DNA of 36,690 nt. Origin: Elusimicrobiota bacterium (GTDB lineage: Bacteria; Elusimicrobiota; Elusimicrobia; Elusimicrobiales; Elusimicrobiaceae). The notes beneath the pieces are model-generated. The model searched no databases, had not been told where the DNA came from, and saw nothing but the letters and a program-made list of their open reading frames with translations. The DNA lies in contig JAEWSL010000059.1 in NCBI GenBank assembly GCA_023398295.1, positions 1 to 36,690 of the forward strand. The letters are read 5' to 3'. Shown piece after piece: positions 26,134-33,378 of this stretch (the first letter of the stretch is position 1; every line of letters begins with the position of its first letter). Made by a program: the position numbers and the translations under genes.

Positions 26134-26595
26134 CTACAAACTGCCTTTTTCATTTAATTCAGTACAAAGTTTCTTTTGCGCCGCGGAAGCGATGCTATAG
26201 GAAGTGCAAAGCAGTCTGTTTGGGTTGTCGCGGCGTATTTCAATATAATATGCAAAAGAAAGGCCGTTGTACATTCTAAAAGCAATAGCAAGGCCATCAT
26301 TGCTTGAAATAGTAGGCCCGTACCTGAAGTTTTTTGTATCCACCCTTTTGTCACCTTGCACAGTCCCTTCTATTTTAATATCCAATGGCTCCAGTCCGTC
26401 GCCGTGCACCAAATAACCGCCCGTTGCTAGATAATAGCGTTGATGGGCTAATGCTATTTGTTTTGCTATTGTTACCCCCTCGGACAAAACTGTTTTTTCA
26501 ATCGCTAACCTGTATTGCGGCAAAGCAATAGCCGCAAGTATGGCAATAATTAAGACGACGATTAACATTTCAATTAAAGTGAAACCTTTTTTCAT
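26134..26595 (-). CDS. type IV pilin-like protein
   Basis: 153-residue prepilin. Class III signal MKKG|FTLIEM: cleavage by prepilin peptidase after Gly4, Glu at +5 and a hydrophobic N-terminal helix LIVVLIIAILAAIALPQYRL. The globular part contains KQIALAHQRYYLATGGY and a C-terminal Cys pair (LLCTSYS and KKLCTEL) that can form the usual pilin D-loop. I chose minus-strand ATG at 26595, preceded by AGGGGAAA; the open frame continues upstream but only with unrelated residues. It lies inside a split copy of a hairpin repeat element and downstream of a tandem repeat array. Major pilin or pseudopilin cannot be told apart. Confidence 0.93.
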   Translation of the reverse strand: MKKGFTLIEMLIVVLIIAILAAIALPQYRLAIEKTVLSEGVTIAKQIALAHQRYYLATGGYLVHGDGLEPLDIKIEGTVQGDKRVDTKNFRYGPTISSNDGLAIAFRMYNGLSFAYYIEIRRDNPNRLLCTSYSIASAAQKKLCTELNEKGSL

Positions 26596-26720
26596 ATATT
26601 TCCCCTGATACTTAATATAGGTAGAGTTTATAAAAAATTTAACGGTATGGCAATGCCGTAGCAATGAAAAGAAGACATCGCAATCATATGCGGTAAATAT
26701 ATTTTTTACTATGTTTCTTG

Positions 26721-27233
26721 TCACTACATTCACAAATGGATTGGGATACAGCCATACTTTCCTATAGTACTGTTTATAATCGTTACATCCACAAATGGAC
26801 GAGTATACAGTGTATTTTCTTATGGTATTGCTTTATTTTCCTACCGTATAGTTAACAGTCGTTATATCCGCAAATGGAAAGGGCTGCACATCTATACTTT
26901 TCTATTAAATGGTTTTTGCTTTCCTATTTTATTGTCTAGTGTTGCTATATCCACAAATGGATATGAATACGAATATGTATACGGATACTTCTCAAGTTTT
27001 CTATCGTATAGTTAAGGGTCGTTGCATCTGCAAATAGAGGGGTATATATCTATACTTTTCTATTTTATTGTCTAGTGTTGCTATATCCACAAATGGAGGG
27101 TGATACTGCCGTATTTCTCTATCGTATTGTTTACCGTCATTACATCCACAAATGGATATATAGTTACGACTGAAAGTATCCAAAATTTGATATAATTACG
27201 ACTGAAAAAAGTATCCATTTATGGATGTAACGA
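26721..27233. repeat. degenerate tandem repeats, core TCGTTACATCCACAAATGGA
   Basis: Seven direct copies of a 20-bp core start at about 26721, 26780, 26859, 26942, 27019, 27078 and 27137, spaced 58-83 bp, and one inverted copy lies at 27214-27233. Sequences between cores are related too (CTATACTTTTCTAT, CGTATTGTTTAC), so the true unit is about 60-80 bp. The 38 bases 26924-26961 and 27060-27097 are identical. Very AT-rich, non-coding, upstream of the pilin promoter side. Not CRISPR: the intervals are not unique. Confidence 0.85.
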
Positions 27234-27298
27234 CAAAAAATGTTACTAAGAATAAAAATAAAGAAGAGGAGGGGAATCTTTTTATTTTGCGGTGTAAT

Positions 27299-27645
27299 AA
27301 TCTGCTGTTTAATTGGAAAAGCGAAGCTTGTACATTGCCGAAATTGACTTATTTGCCTAGGGTGCGCCCAAGCGCACAACCAAAAAAAGCGAAGCTTGGA
27401 ATTTGCCGAACTTAGCTTATCCCGCAAATGGCGCGCAGTTGGCGCGCGCTGTTCTCGTTATCAATTAGGCCGTCTTTGCGCGAGGTCGGCAGTTTGGAAG
27501 GACAATGTCCTCCCAAACTGCCGACGCTCGGAAGCAATCTTCTATTATTCCGTCGTTATTTCTGTTGTTTAATTGCAAAAACGAAGTTTGGACGTTGCGA
27601 ACATTAGCTTATTTGTGTATGGTGCGCCCAAGCGCACAACCAAAA
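27299..27645 (+). repeat. hairpin mosaic: module C x2, module B, module C
   Basis: Order: a B-like tail then C1 (27299-27385), C2 (27386-about 27450), B1 (about 27444-27573), C3 (27571-27645). Each C unit has GAAGCTTG, then a TTAGCTTATTTG-like stretch, a short GC hairpin and ACCAAAA. C1 and C3 hairpins are GTGCGC/GCGCAC (27362-27377, 27622-27637); C2 is GCGCGC/GCGCGC (27431-27447). B1 holds a long hairpin. All have homologues in inverted orientation at 30853-31131. I see no gene here; a 64-codon open frame across C1 is probably chance. Confidence 0.8.
27485..27525. repeat. 18-bp hairpin inside module B1
   Basis: Outer stem 27485-27497 with 27513-27525 (13 bp, GTCGGCAGTTTGG), one A/C mismatch, then AGGAC/GTCCT and a 3-base AAT loop. 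In the other B copy the same place holds a different hairpin-forming sequence (about 31052-31088), while the flanks CGTCTTTGCGCGAGG and GCTCGGAAGCAATCTTC are shared. Confidence 0.85.
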
Positions 27646-27824
27646 CAAGCGCGCAGACGATACCCAAAAAATTTTAATTAAGTATTAGTGCGAATAATAA
27701 GACACTGATTTCTAATTTGACTGCGGCGTCAAAAAAGAAAAAAATTGATGCGCATTTTACTTTTTTATACGATAAAAGAAATTGCCAGGCCGCATAAATT
27801 AAAACAGGCGGTTTACTAAATTAT

Positions 27825-27830
27825 TATAAT
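27825..27830 (+). promoter_or_regulatory. -10 box adjacent to miaA start (leaderless candidate)
   Basis: Perfect TATAAT, six bases before ATG 27837, and no Shine-Dalgarno nearby. Transcription would begin at or next to the A of ATG. The -35 position (27802-27807, AAACAG) is poor. The preceding 27646-27824 shows no gene, only AT-rich sequence. Confidence 0.55.
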
Positions 27831-27836
27831 TGTAGT

Positions 27837-28799
27837 ATGAAGAAAATACCCCTTGTCATAGCCGGCCCTACCGCAAGCGGTAAAACGAACTTGGCCCTTG
27901 CCTTAGCCAAAAACTGCGGCGGGCAGATAATTTCGGCGGACTCGCGGCAGGTCTATAAACTACTGAGCGTCGGCACGGCCGCGCCCGCGGGCGCGTGGCA
28001 AAACGGGGATTATATTGCAGAAGGCGTGCCATACCGTTTAGTGGATTTCTTAGATGTTGACAAGCGTTTTGACGCGTCCCGTTTTGCCCTTTGCGCGCGG
28101 GACTTTTTTGCCCGCGCGCAAAATGCCGCGCCGCCTATGCCAACGATATTTTGCGGCGGAACGGGGATGTATTTACAGGGCTATTTTTGCGGTTTTGACA
28201 AATTGCCCGCCGCAGACGAGGACTTGCGCCGCCGCCTTCACGCGCTTGCTCTTGAGCGCGGCAAAGAACATCTGCACAGTATTCTCAAGCAAAAAGACGC
28301 CGAGGCGGCGGCGCAAATCCCGCCCGCAAACTTGCACCGCGTCATGCGCGCTTTGGAAATTTGCCTGTTAAGCGGCAAAAAAGTTTCTTCCCTGAGGACG
28401 GGCAAATTCCACGCGGGTTTACCTTCCGGTAAAGCGCGCTATATCTACTTAAATTGGGATAAAGAACTGCTAAACAAGCGCATTATAGAGCGAGGCGAAC
28501 TTATTTTTCCGTCTATGGAAAAGGAAATAAAAAAAGTTTTATCGCTCGGCTATAAAGAGGACTGCGCGGGCCTTAAAAGCCTAGGCTATCAAGAAGTTTT
28601 AGCGTATCTTAAAGGGGATATGAGCAAAAAAGAAGCTTTGGAACGCCTTATAATTTCAACGCGGCAGTATGCAAAACGTCAGCGCACATGGTTTTCCCGC
28701 TACAAAAATATGACGGTAATTGACGTTAAAGACGCGCGGGATTTTGACGCGCGCAAACTTGCCTCTTACTTGGAAGACATTTGGGACAGCAGTTTATAA
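27837..28799 (+). CDS. miaA: tRNA dimethylallyltransferase
   Basis: Transfers the dimethylallyl group to A37 of UNN-reading tRNAs; its product is the substrate of MiaB encoded upstream. 320 aa, normal length. P-loop GPTASGKT at 10-17, SADSRQVY at 33-40 for tRNA contact, CGGTGMYLQ and the RRQ-like ISTRQYAKRQRTWF near the C-terminus. No ribosome site; a TATAAT box ends 6 bases before the ATG, so the mRNA may be leaderless. Its 3' end overlaps the convergent protease gene by 34 bp. Confidence 0.95.
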   Translation: MKKIPLVIAGPTASGKTNLALALAKNCGGQIISADSRQVYKLLSVGTAAPAGAWQNGDYIAEGVPYRLVDFLDVDKRFDASRFALCARDFFARAQNAAPPMPTIFCGGTGMYLQGYFCGFDKLPAADEDLRRRLHALALERGKEHLHSILKQKDAEAAAQIPPANLHRVMRALEICLLSGKKVSSLRTGKFHAGLPSGKARYIYLNWDKELLNKRIIERGELIFPSMEKEIKKVLSLGYKEDCAGLKSLGYQEVLAYLKGDMSKKEALERLIISTRQYAKRQRTWFSRYKNMTVIDVKDARDFDARKLASYLEDIWDSSL

Positions 28800-29770
28800 G
28801 TTTCTTTCTCAACTGTTTTTGCCTCTGCCGTTTCTTCTTTTGTTAAATTTCTAAGATAACTGTCATCTGCTATTATATAGTCAAGATCGGGAATATATTT
28901 TTTTATAAACTCAAGGGAAGTTTCCGTAAAAGGCGCAATATATAACATCGGCGTTTTTTTTACGATAATACCCTTTGAAGTGGAAAAAAACTCCGCCTTG
29001 GCCGAGGTTATGCCGGCAAGCTCTCCCGTGTTTGTCATCACGCCGGAGCCTGAAATCCCTTTTATCACGCCGAAGTTTACCGTATATAAAAACCCGCCGT
29101 TTGGCGTAAAGAAAACGGCTTCTTTGCTCTTTAGGACTTCGCGCTGCCCGCTCCATATTGAGATTATGGAAAAGTTCCTCTTAAAAGCCTTTCTTTCTTT
29201 ATCGGGCAGCACCAGCAGCGGCGGTATATTTGTGCCGTTTGCGGCCTTATAATACTGCGCTGCGTCCTTTGAGCGCGCTAGAAAAACGCTTTCGGTTATG
29301 GAGGGGTTTGATAAAGTTAAGCGGGCCGAAGGGTCCTTAAAGTCAAGTTTAGAGTCCGAGGGCTTAAAAAAAATCAAAGCCATATCGGTCGCAATAGGCA
29401 GATTTTTTTCGTTTTTAGGAGTTATAAATATTTTTTTGGCATTTTTCTGGTCGTGGGTTGTTATAAGGTCAACCTCGTAATTTGAGCCCGCTACAAGCCG
29501 CGCCTGCAAATGGCAAATTTCTTTGCATTGTTTTTCAAGGCAGTGCGCCGCGGTAACAAACCAGTTTTTTTTAAGTCTTACGGCCTGGCATTTTACTATT
29601 TCATAAGTGCCGTTTTCGTTTACGTTAATTTCGTAAGTGTTTGAGAAATCTGCTTTATCTTTATAACTTTCCTCGTCGGTTACCTGCAGGAGGGCGACCT
29701 CCGCTTTTGCCTGCGCAAAAGCGGCGCATAGCAACATAGCGCCCAAAAATATTCTTATAATATTTTTCAT
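28766..29770 (-). CDS. secreted trypsin-like serine protease (paralogue 2)
   Basis: 334 residues. Signal peptide 1-23 (ending AKA). Chymotrypsin-fold catalytic triad by pattern: H76 in FVTAAHC, D129 in ATDMALIFF, S240 in KGISGSGVMTN (GxSGSG where trypsin has GDSGGP). C61 and C77 would form the standard His-loop disulfide; C82 and C86 add a second pair. It lies 4 bp after its paralogue, so the two form an operon, and it overlaps miaA at the 3' end. The substrate is unknown; a role outside the cytoplasmic membrane follows from the signal peptide. Confidence 0.85.
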   Translation of the reverse strand: MKNIIRIFLGAMLLCAAFAQAKAEVALLQVTDEESYKDKADFSNTYEINVNENGTYEIVKCQAVRLKKNWFVTAAHCLEKQCKEICHLQARLVAGSNYEVDLITTHDQKNAKKIFITPKNEKNLPIATDMALIFFKPSDSKLDFKDPSARLTLSNPSITESVFLARSKDAAQYYKAANGTNIPPLLVLPDKERKAFKRNFSIISIWSGQREVLKSKEAVFFTPNGGFLYTVNFGVIKGISGSGVMTNTGELAGITSAKAEFFSTSKGIIVKKTPMLYIAPFTETSLEFIKKYIPDLDYIIADDSYLRNLTKEETAEAKTVEKETYKLLSQMSSK

Positions 29771-29774
29771 ATTT

Positions 29775-30770
29775 TCAGTTTATGGAGGCGGTGCCGTCGT
29801 CCATTTTTTCCACAAGGCTGGTAAAATCGTAATACTCATTGGGCACTACCCTAAGCTGCAGGATATCGCCCTCAATTACGTTTAAGTCCATTGCGTCGCG
29901 TCCCATAGTTTTCTTGATAAAGTTTATTACGGTATCGTCAAAAGCGGCGAAGAAGGAATAATCGTCAACGGCGTTTACGGCGCCTGTCTGCGACAACGAG
30001 GCCGTGGACGCTACTATCCCGACTAGCTCCCCGTGATTTGTCATAACGCCCGCGCCCGAAACGCCCTGCCTTATGCCAAAGTTAAGGGTATAGATAAATT
30101 TATGTTTCGGCGAAAAGAAAACCGGATTTTTTTGTGAACTTAAAACATGGGTGGAGCCGTCCCATATGGACGGCACCATAATTACGCGGTTTAGCAGTTT
30201 TTGCGTTTGGGTTTTAAGCAGCAGCAGTTTAGGCGGGGTTTGGCCTTTTAACTCCTGGGAGAAAGGAATTGTCCCCGAAGTTTTTTCTATTTCGTCTAAA
30301 AAAACCTGTTTTTTTATAAGATAATTTGTGCCTAAATCTTTATAAGTATAGTCCGAATTTTGCGGGGGGAAATGCACCAGCGCAATATCATAGGCGGCCA
30401 GGCGGGCGGCCGATATCTTTTCCGCCTGCGGATCAAGCAGAAAAACGTTTGGTTTTGTCTGCTGGTGAAGTACGGATATATCCGCCTCGTAGCGCAGGTT
30501 AAGAGTGCCCTTATCCCTGCCGAAAAATAACCTTGCCGCTATCGTGCAGGAATTATCGCAAATTCCGGAGGTAAAACAGTGCGCCGAAGTCAGGAACCAG
30601 TCTTTATGCAAACGCACGGCCTGGCATTTTATCAATTTACTGTTGCCTTCTCTGTATATATTTATTTCGTAACTGTTTTGGAAATTATTTACGCTGAGAT
30701 AGCCCTGCGCAAAAACCGAAGGCATTTGCGCCGCAAACAAAAGAAACAAGAAGACGAGGATGTTTTTCAT
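29775..30770 (-). CDS. secreted trypsin-like serine protease (paralogue 1)
   Basis: 331 residues. Signal peptide 1-21 (ending VFA). Triad by pattern: H64 in FLTSAHC, D128 in AYDIALVHF, S238 in QGVSGAGVMTN. Disulfide candidates C49/C65 and C71/C75. It shares with the next gene the NTYEI/NSYEI start, KCQAVRL, the PPLLVLP/PPKLLLL segment and IYTLNFG before the Ser, so it is a tandem duplicate that has diverged widely. No ribosome site precedes minus-strand ATG at 30770; a TATCAT box ends 6 bases before it. The promoter lies at the edge of the hairpin element. Confidence 0.85.
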   Translation of the reverse strand: MKNILVFLFLLFAAQMPSVFAQGYLSVNNFQNSYEINIYREGNSKLIKCQAVRLHKDWFLTSAHCFTSGICDNSCTIAARLFFGRDKGTLNLRYEADISVLHQQTKPNVFLLDPQAEKISAARLAAYDIALVHFPPQNSDYTYKDLGTNYLIKKQVFLDEIEKTSGTIPFSQELKGQTPPKLLLLKTQTQKLLNRVIMVPSIWDGSTHVLSSQKNPVFFSPKHKFIYTLNFGIRQGVSGAGVMTNHGELVGIVASTASLSQTGAVNAVDDYSFFAAFDDTVINFIKKTMGRDAMDLNVIEGDILQLRVVPNEYYDFTSLVEKMDDGTASIN

Positions 30771-30776
30771 AAAGAT

Positions 30777-30805
30777 ATGATAACAGTTTTTGGCAAATTT
30801 GACTA
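30777..30805 (-). promoter_or_regulatory. promoter of the protease pair (leaderless candidate)
   Basis: On the minus strand TAGTCA (30800-30805), 17-bp spacer, TATCAT (30777-30782), six bases before the ATG. No Shine-Dalgarno is present, so transcription likely starts at the ATG. Confidence 0.5.
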
Positions 30806-30820
30806 TACTAAAGACTATTT

Positions 30821-31384
30821 GGTGTTAACGGCATATATATCGTGCACACAATTTTCTGCTTTTGGCTGTGCGCTTAGGCGCACATTCAACAAATAAGCTA
30901 AGCAATGCAAATTACAAGCTTCACTTTCTTTTGGCTTGCGTGCCAACGGCACGCCATATGCAAATAAGCTATGCGAGGCAAATGCCAAGCTTCACTTCTT
31001 CGGTTAAACAGCAGAAACTACAACGGAATAATTGAAGATTGCTTCCGAGCGTTCGTCCGTCTTCGCTAAAGCTACGACGGGACTTCACCTCGCGCAAAGA
31101 CGGCATTAATTGACAACGACAAGAGCGCGCGTCGTTGACATAGCCGTTTGTGGAACGCTCATTTGTGATAAGCTGTCGCGATTTTTCAGATTTGTAGGAA
31201 ATTTTTGCCTGACGTAAAGACCGCGTGGGTACTTGAAGCTGTTTATTCCTCTGCCACGCGGGCTGCTCGCGCCGCGTACCACGAAGCTTGAAGCGTTAGC
31301 TCAAGCGGTACGCTAGCGATACGAAGGCAAAAATTTACCCAAATATGGAAAATTGTGCGCACGAGATTAGCCTTTGTTAACACC
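30821..31384 (-). mobile_element. 564-bp non-coding hairpin element with terminal inverted repeats
   Basis: Fills most of the 670-bp gap between the protease and CpXC genes. Ends: GGTGTTAAC at 30821-30829 and its complement at 31376-31384; a second matched block, CGTGCACACAATTTTC at 30841 and its near-complement near 31347-31362. Inside, read on the minus strand: module A2 (31330-31360 inward to about 31157, stem 31199-31210 with 31325-31336, two sub-hairpins 31221-31261 and 31274-31313), module B2 (about 31013-31131), C4 and C5 (30860-31012; hairpins 30938-30954 and 30868-30883). It encodes no protein I can see. Called mobile because of TIRs and repetition; no target duplication was confirmed. 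Confidence 0.6.
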
Positions 31385-31428
31385 TTATAGCCTTGTATGT
31401 GTAACTTGTATGAGACCTTGCTATTTGC

Positions 31429-31434
31429 TACATT
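31429..31434 (+). promoter_or_regulatory. extended -10 next to the CpXC gene start (leaderless candidate)
   Basis: TACATT preceded by TGC (extended -10), ending six bases before ATG 31441; no Shine-Dalgarno. A weak TTGTAT at 31406-31411 lies 17 bases upstream. Confidence 0.4.
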
Positions 31435-31440
31435 ATATCT

Positions 31441-32070
31441 ATGAAATCAATAAAAGGCCAAGGCACCACAACTTGCCCAAACGGCTGCCCCTCCTTTGAC
31501 GCCGAGTTTTGGACTCTTATCTGCCCCGAAACCGATGCGGAACTAAAGGACGCTCTTCTCGGCGGGGAGATAAATCTTGTCTGCTGTCCTCACTGCGGGG
31601 AGTTCTTTTATCACGACCGCACCATAATTTATTTCTCTCCGCAAACCCAGTTTTTAGCTTTGGTATCCCCCGCGGCGGACGGCGCAAAATTTACGCAAAC
31701 TAAGGCTAGGATGCAAAAAGATTTCCTTACGCTTAAAAAAAGCATGAGCTCCCTGCAGATAGACTACGAGCCGCTTTATCTTGACGGCCTTGAGCGCCTT
31801 AAAGAAGAGGTGGAAAAAGAAGAACTGCGCCTGATACAAAGCGAAGTTATCTGCGCCGTGGCCGAGCAAAAAGGCTACTGCGCAAAAGCTCTGAGCAGGG
31901 TGGAGGCCAGAAGCAAAAATTATCCCTTTTTTATCCCCGTTAAAGACGGCCAGTACAGCCGAGGGAATATCCTTGCCGCCGCGCAGGATATCCTTAAAGA
32001 AAACCCCGCTTTGGTTTTGCTTGAAGCTTTAATTAAAGACATAAAGCAAGACGCCCCTTTGCCAAAATAA
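31441..32070 (+). CDS. CpXC-domain protein
   Basis: 209 residues with an N-terminal CpXC domain, a likely zinc-binding module: C12 and C16 (TCPNGCPSFD), then ETDAELKDALLGGEINLVCC and C49/C52 in CPHCGEFFYHD, then VSP-type strands. The first pair is CxxxC rather than CxxC. The remainder is helical without recognisable motifs. No ribosome site; a -10-like box adjoins the ATG. It is followed 17 bp later by the nucleotidyltransferase gene, so the two may be cotranscribed. Function of the family is unknown to me. Confidence 0.75.
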   Translation: MKSIKGQGTTTCPNGCPSFDAEFWTLICPETDAELKDALLGGEINLVCCPHCGEFFYHDRTIIYFSPQTQFLALVSPAADGAKFTQTKARMQKDFLTLKKSMSSLQIDYEPLYLDGLERLKEEVEKEELRLIQSEVICAVAEQKGYCAKALSRVEARSKNYPFFIPVKDGQYSRGNILAAAQDILKENPALVLLEALIKDIKQDAPLPK

Positions 32071-32087
32071 ACATAAGCAAAAAAGGT

Positions 32088-33263
32088 ATGAACGAAAAAC
32101 AAATACTTGCCTTACTCAGAGAAATAGGCGCGCAGGCGGAAAAATGCGGTTTTAAGGCGTGGGCCGTGGGCGGTTTTGCGCGCGACAGAATGCTGGGCAG
32201 GAAAACTTTTGATATTGATATCTGCGCGCAAAACTTAAGCGCGCGCAAGGCCGATATAAAGCCGTTGGCCGATTTTTGCTCAAAACTTGGCGCGCAGGTA
32301 AAGTATTTTGACGAGTTTGGCACGGCGCGCGCTTCTTTTAACGGCGGGCTTAAGATAGATTTTGTGCTCTGCCGCAGGGAAGTTTACCCCGCCGCGGCCG
32401 CCTTGCCCATCGTGGAGCCCGCTTTTTTGGAAGACGATTTATTTAGGCGCGATTTTACCGCAAACGCCCTTGCCTTAAGCCTGCAGCGAAACGAGTTTTT
32501 GCAGCCTTACGACTATTACGACGCGCAGGAAGCTATAAAAAAAGGCTGTATAAAAATCCTCCACGACAACAGTTTTATTGACGATCCCACGCGCATTTTG
32601 CGCGCGCTTCGCTTTGCCGCCCGCTTTGATTGGCCGCTTGAGAAAAATACGGAAAGCCTGCTTAAAGAAGCCGTTAAAAGCGGCGCTTTGGCTTTACTTT
32701 CGCGGGAGCGTCTTAGCGCGGAAGTTATGAAAACCCTGCAGGAGGAGTATCCCTCCCGCGTTTTCAAATTATTTCAAAAGTATGGTATCGGCGATTATAT
32801 TTACAAAGGCTTAAGATACCCCGCCTGCATAGACGAAATTAAACTTGGCAGAAAGACCGATGACGAAAATAAAAGGAGCGATATAATGATAAGCCGCCTT
32901 GCCCTTTTTGCTTTGGGACAGGGGAGCTTGACCTCCGCCGAAGAGTTTTTGCGCAGCCTTAAGCCTTCAAGAGATATTTTTTGCCGCGTCTACGCGCTTT
33001 GCGCTTTTTATTACGGGGGGGAGGCTGCGCAAAAACCGCTTAGCGCGCGGCAGAAAAAATTGCTTAAGATTTTTAACCCCTCTCTCAAACCCTGCGAACT
33101 GAAGGCGGCTTTTTTAAGCGGCGGCGCGCTAAGCGCGCTGGGCGCAAGCGGCCCGCAGATAGGTATTTTACAAAAAGCTTTGGGCCGCGCCCAGCGCCGC
33201 GGCGTGATATTAAGCAGGGCTGCGGCTGTTAAAGCGGCAAAAAAAATGTTGGCCAAATTATAG
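32088..33263 (+). CDS. tRNA nucleotidyltransferase / poly(A) polymerase family
   Basis: Class II nucleotidyltransferase of 391 aa. Head domain: VGGFARD at 27-33 and the metal-binding DID at 42-44 (KTFDIDICA), then FGTARASFNGGLKIDFV, and the RRDFTANALAL block that precedes the neck; DPTRILRALRFAARF is the nucleotide-recognition motif shared by CCA-adding enzymes. No HD domain is evident in the C-terminal half. CCA addition versus polyadenylation cannot be decided here; with no other such gene in view, CCA addition is more likely. AAAGGT precedes ATG. Confidence 0.88.
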   Translation: MNEKQILALLREIGAQAEKCGFKAWAVGGFARDRMLGRKTFDIDICAQNLSARKADIKPLADFCSKLGAQVKYFDEFGTARASFNGGLKIDFVLCRREVYPAAAALPIVEPAFLEDDLFRRDFTANALALSLQRNEFLQPYDYYDAQEAIKKGCIKILHDNSFIDDPTRILRALRFAARFDWPLEKNTESLLKEAVKSGALALLSRERLSAEVMKTLQEEYPSRVFKLFQKYGIGDYIYKGLRYPACIDEIKLGRKTDDENKRSDIMISRLALFALGQGSLTSAEEFLRSLKPSRDIFCRVYALCAFYYGGEAAQKPLSARQKKLLKIFNPSLKPCELKAAFLSGGALSALGASGPQIGILQKALGRAQRRGVILSRAAAVKAAKKMLAKL

Positions 33264-33378
33264 TACAATATAAAATACGCATAAATGATATATAAGCGGT
33301 CTTCGCAAAATACCTAAGAATGCGCTTGTCCGCATAATTTACGGATTAAAATTTACTTATTTTTTAAGGAGCATTATT

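Noticed and set aside
26596..26733. N-terminal extension of the pilin (46 extra residues)
   Set aside because: The added residues are unrelated to pilins, and MKKGFTLIEM with AGGGGAAA upstream marks the real start at 26595.
26721..27233. CRISPR array
   Set aside because: Repeat cores are degenerate, spacing varies from 58 to 83 bp and the intervals are related to each other; no cas gene nearby.
27221..27415. 64-codon open frame across the repeats
   Set aside because: No ribosome site, spans a tandem-repeat end and module C1, and its composition looks like chance coding of repeat DNA.
25894..31384. Integron attC sites or a gene-cassette array
   Set aside because: Long imperfect hairpins with variable loops resemble attC sites, but I found no GTTRRRY/RYYYAAC core pair in the right places and no integrase in the window.
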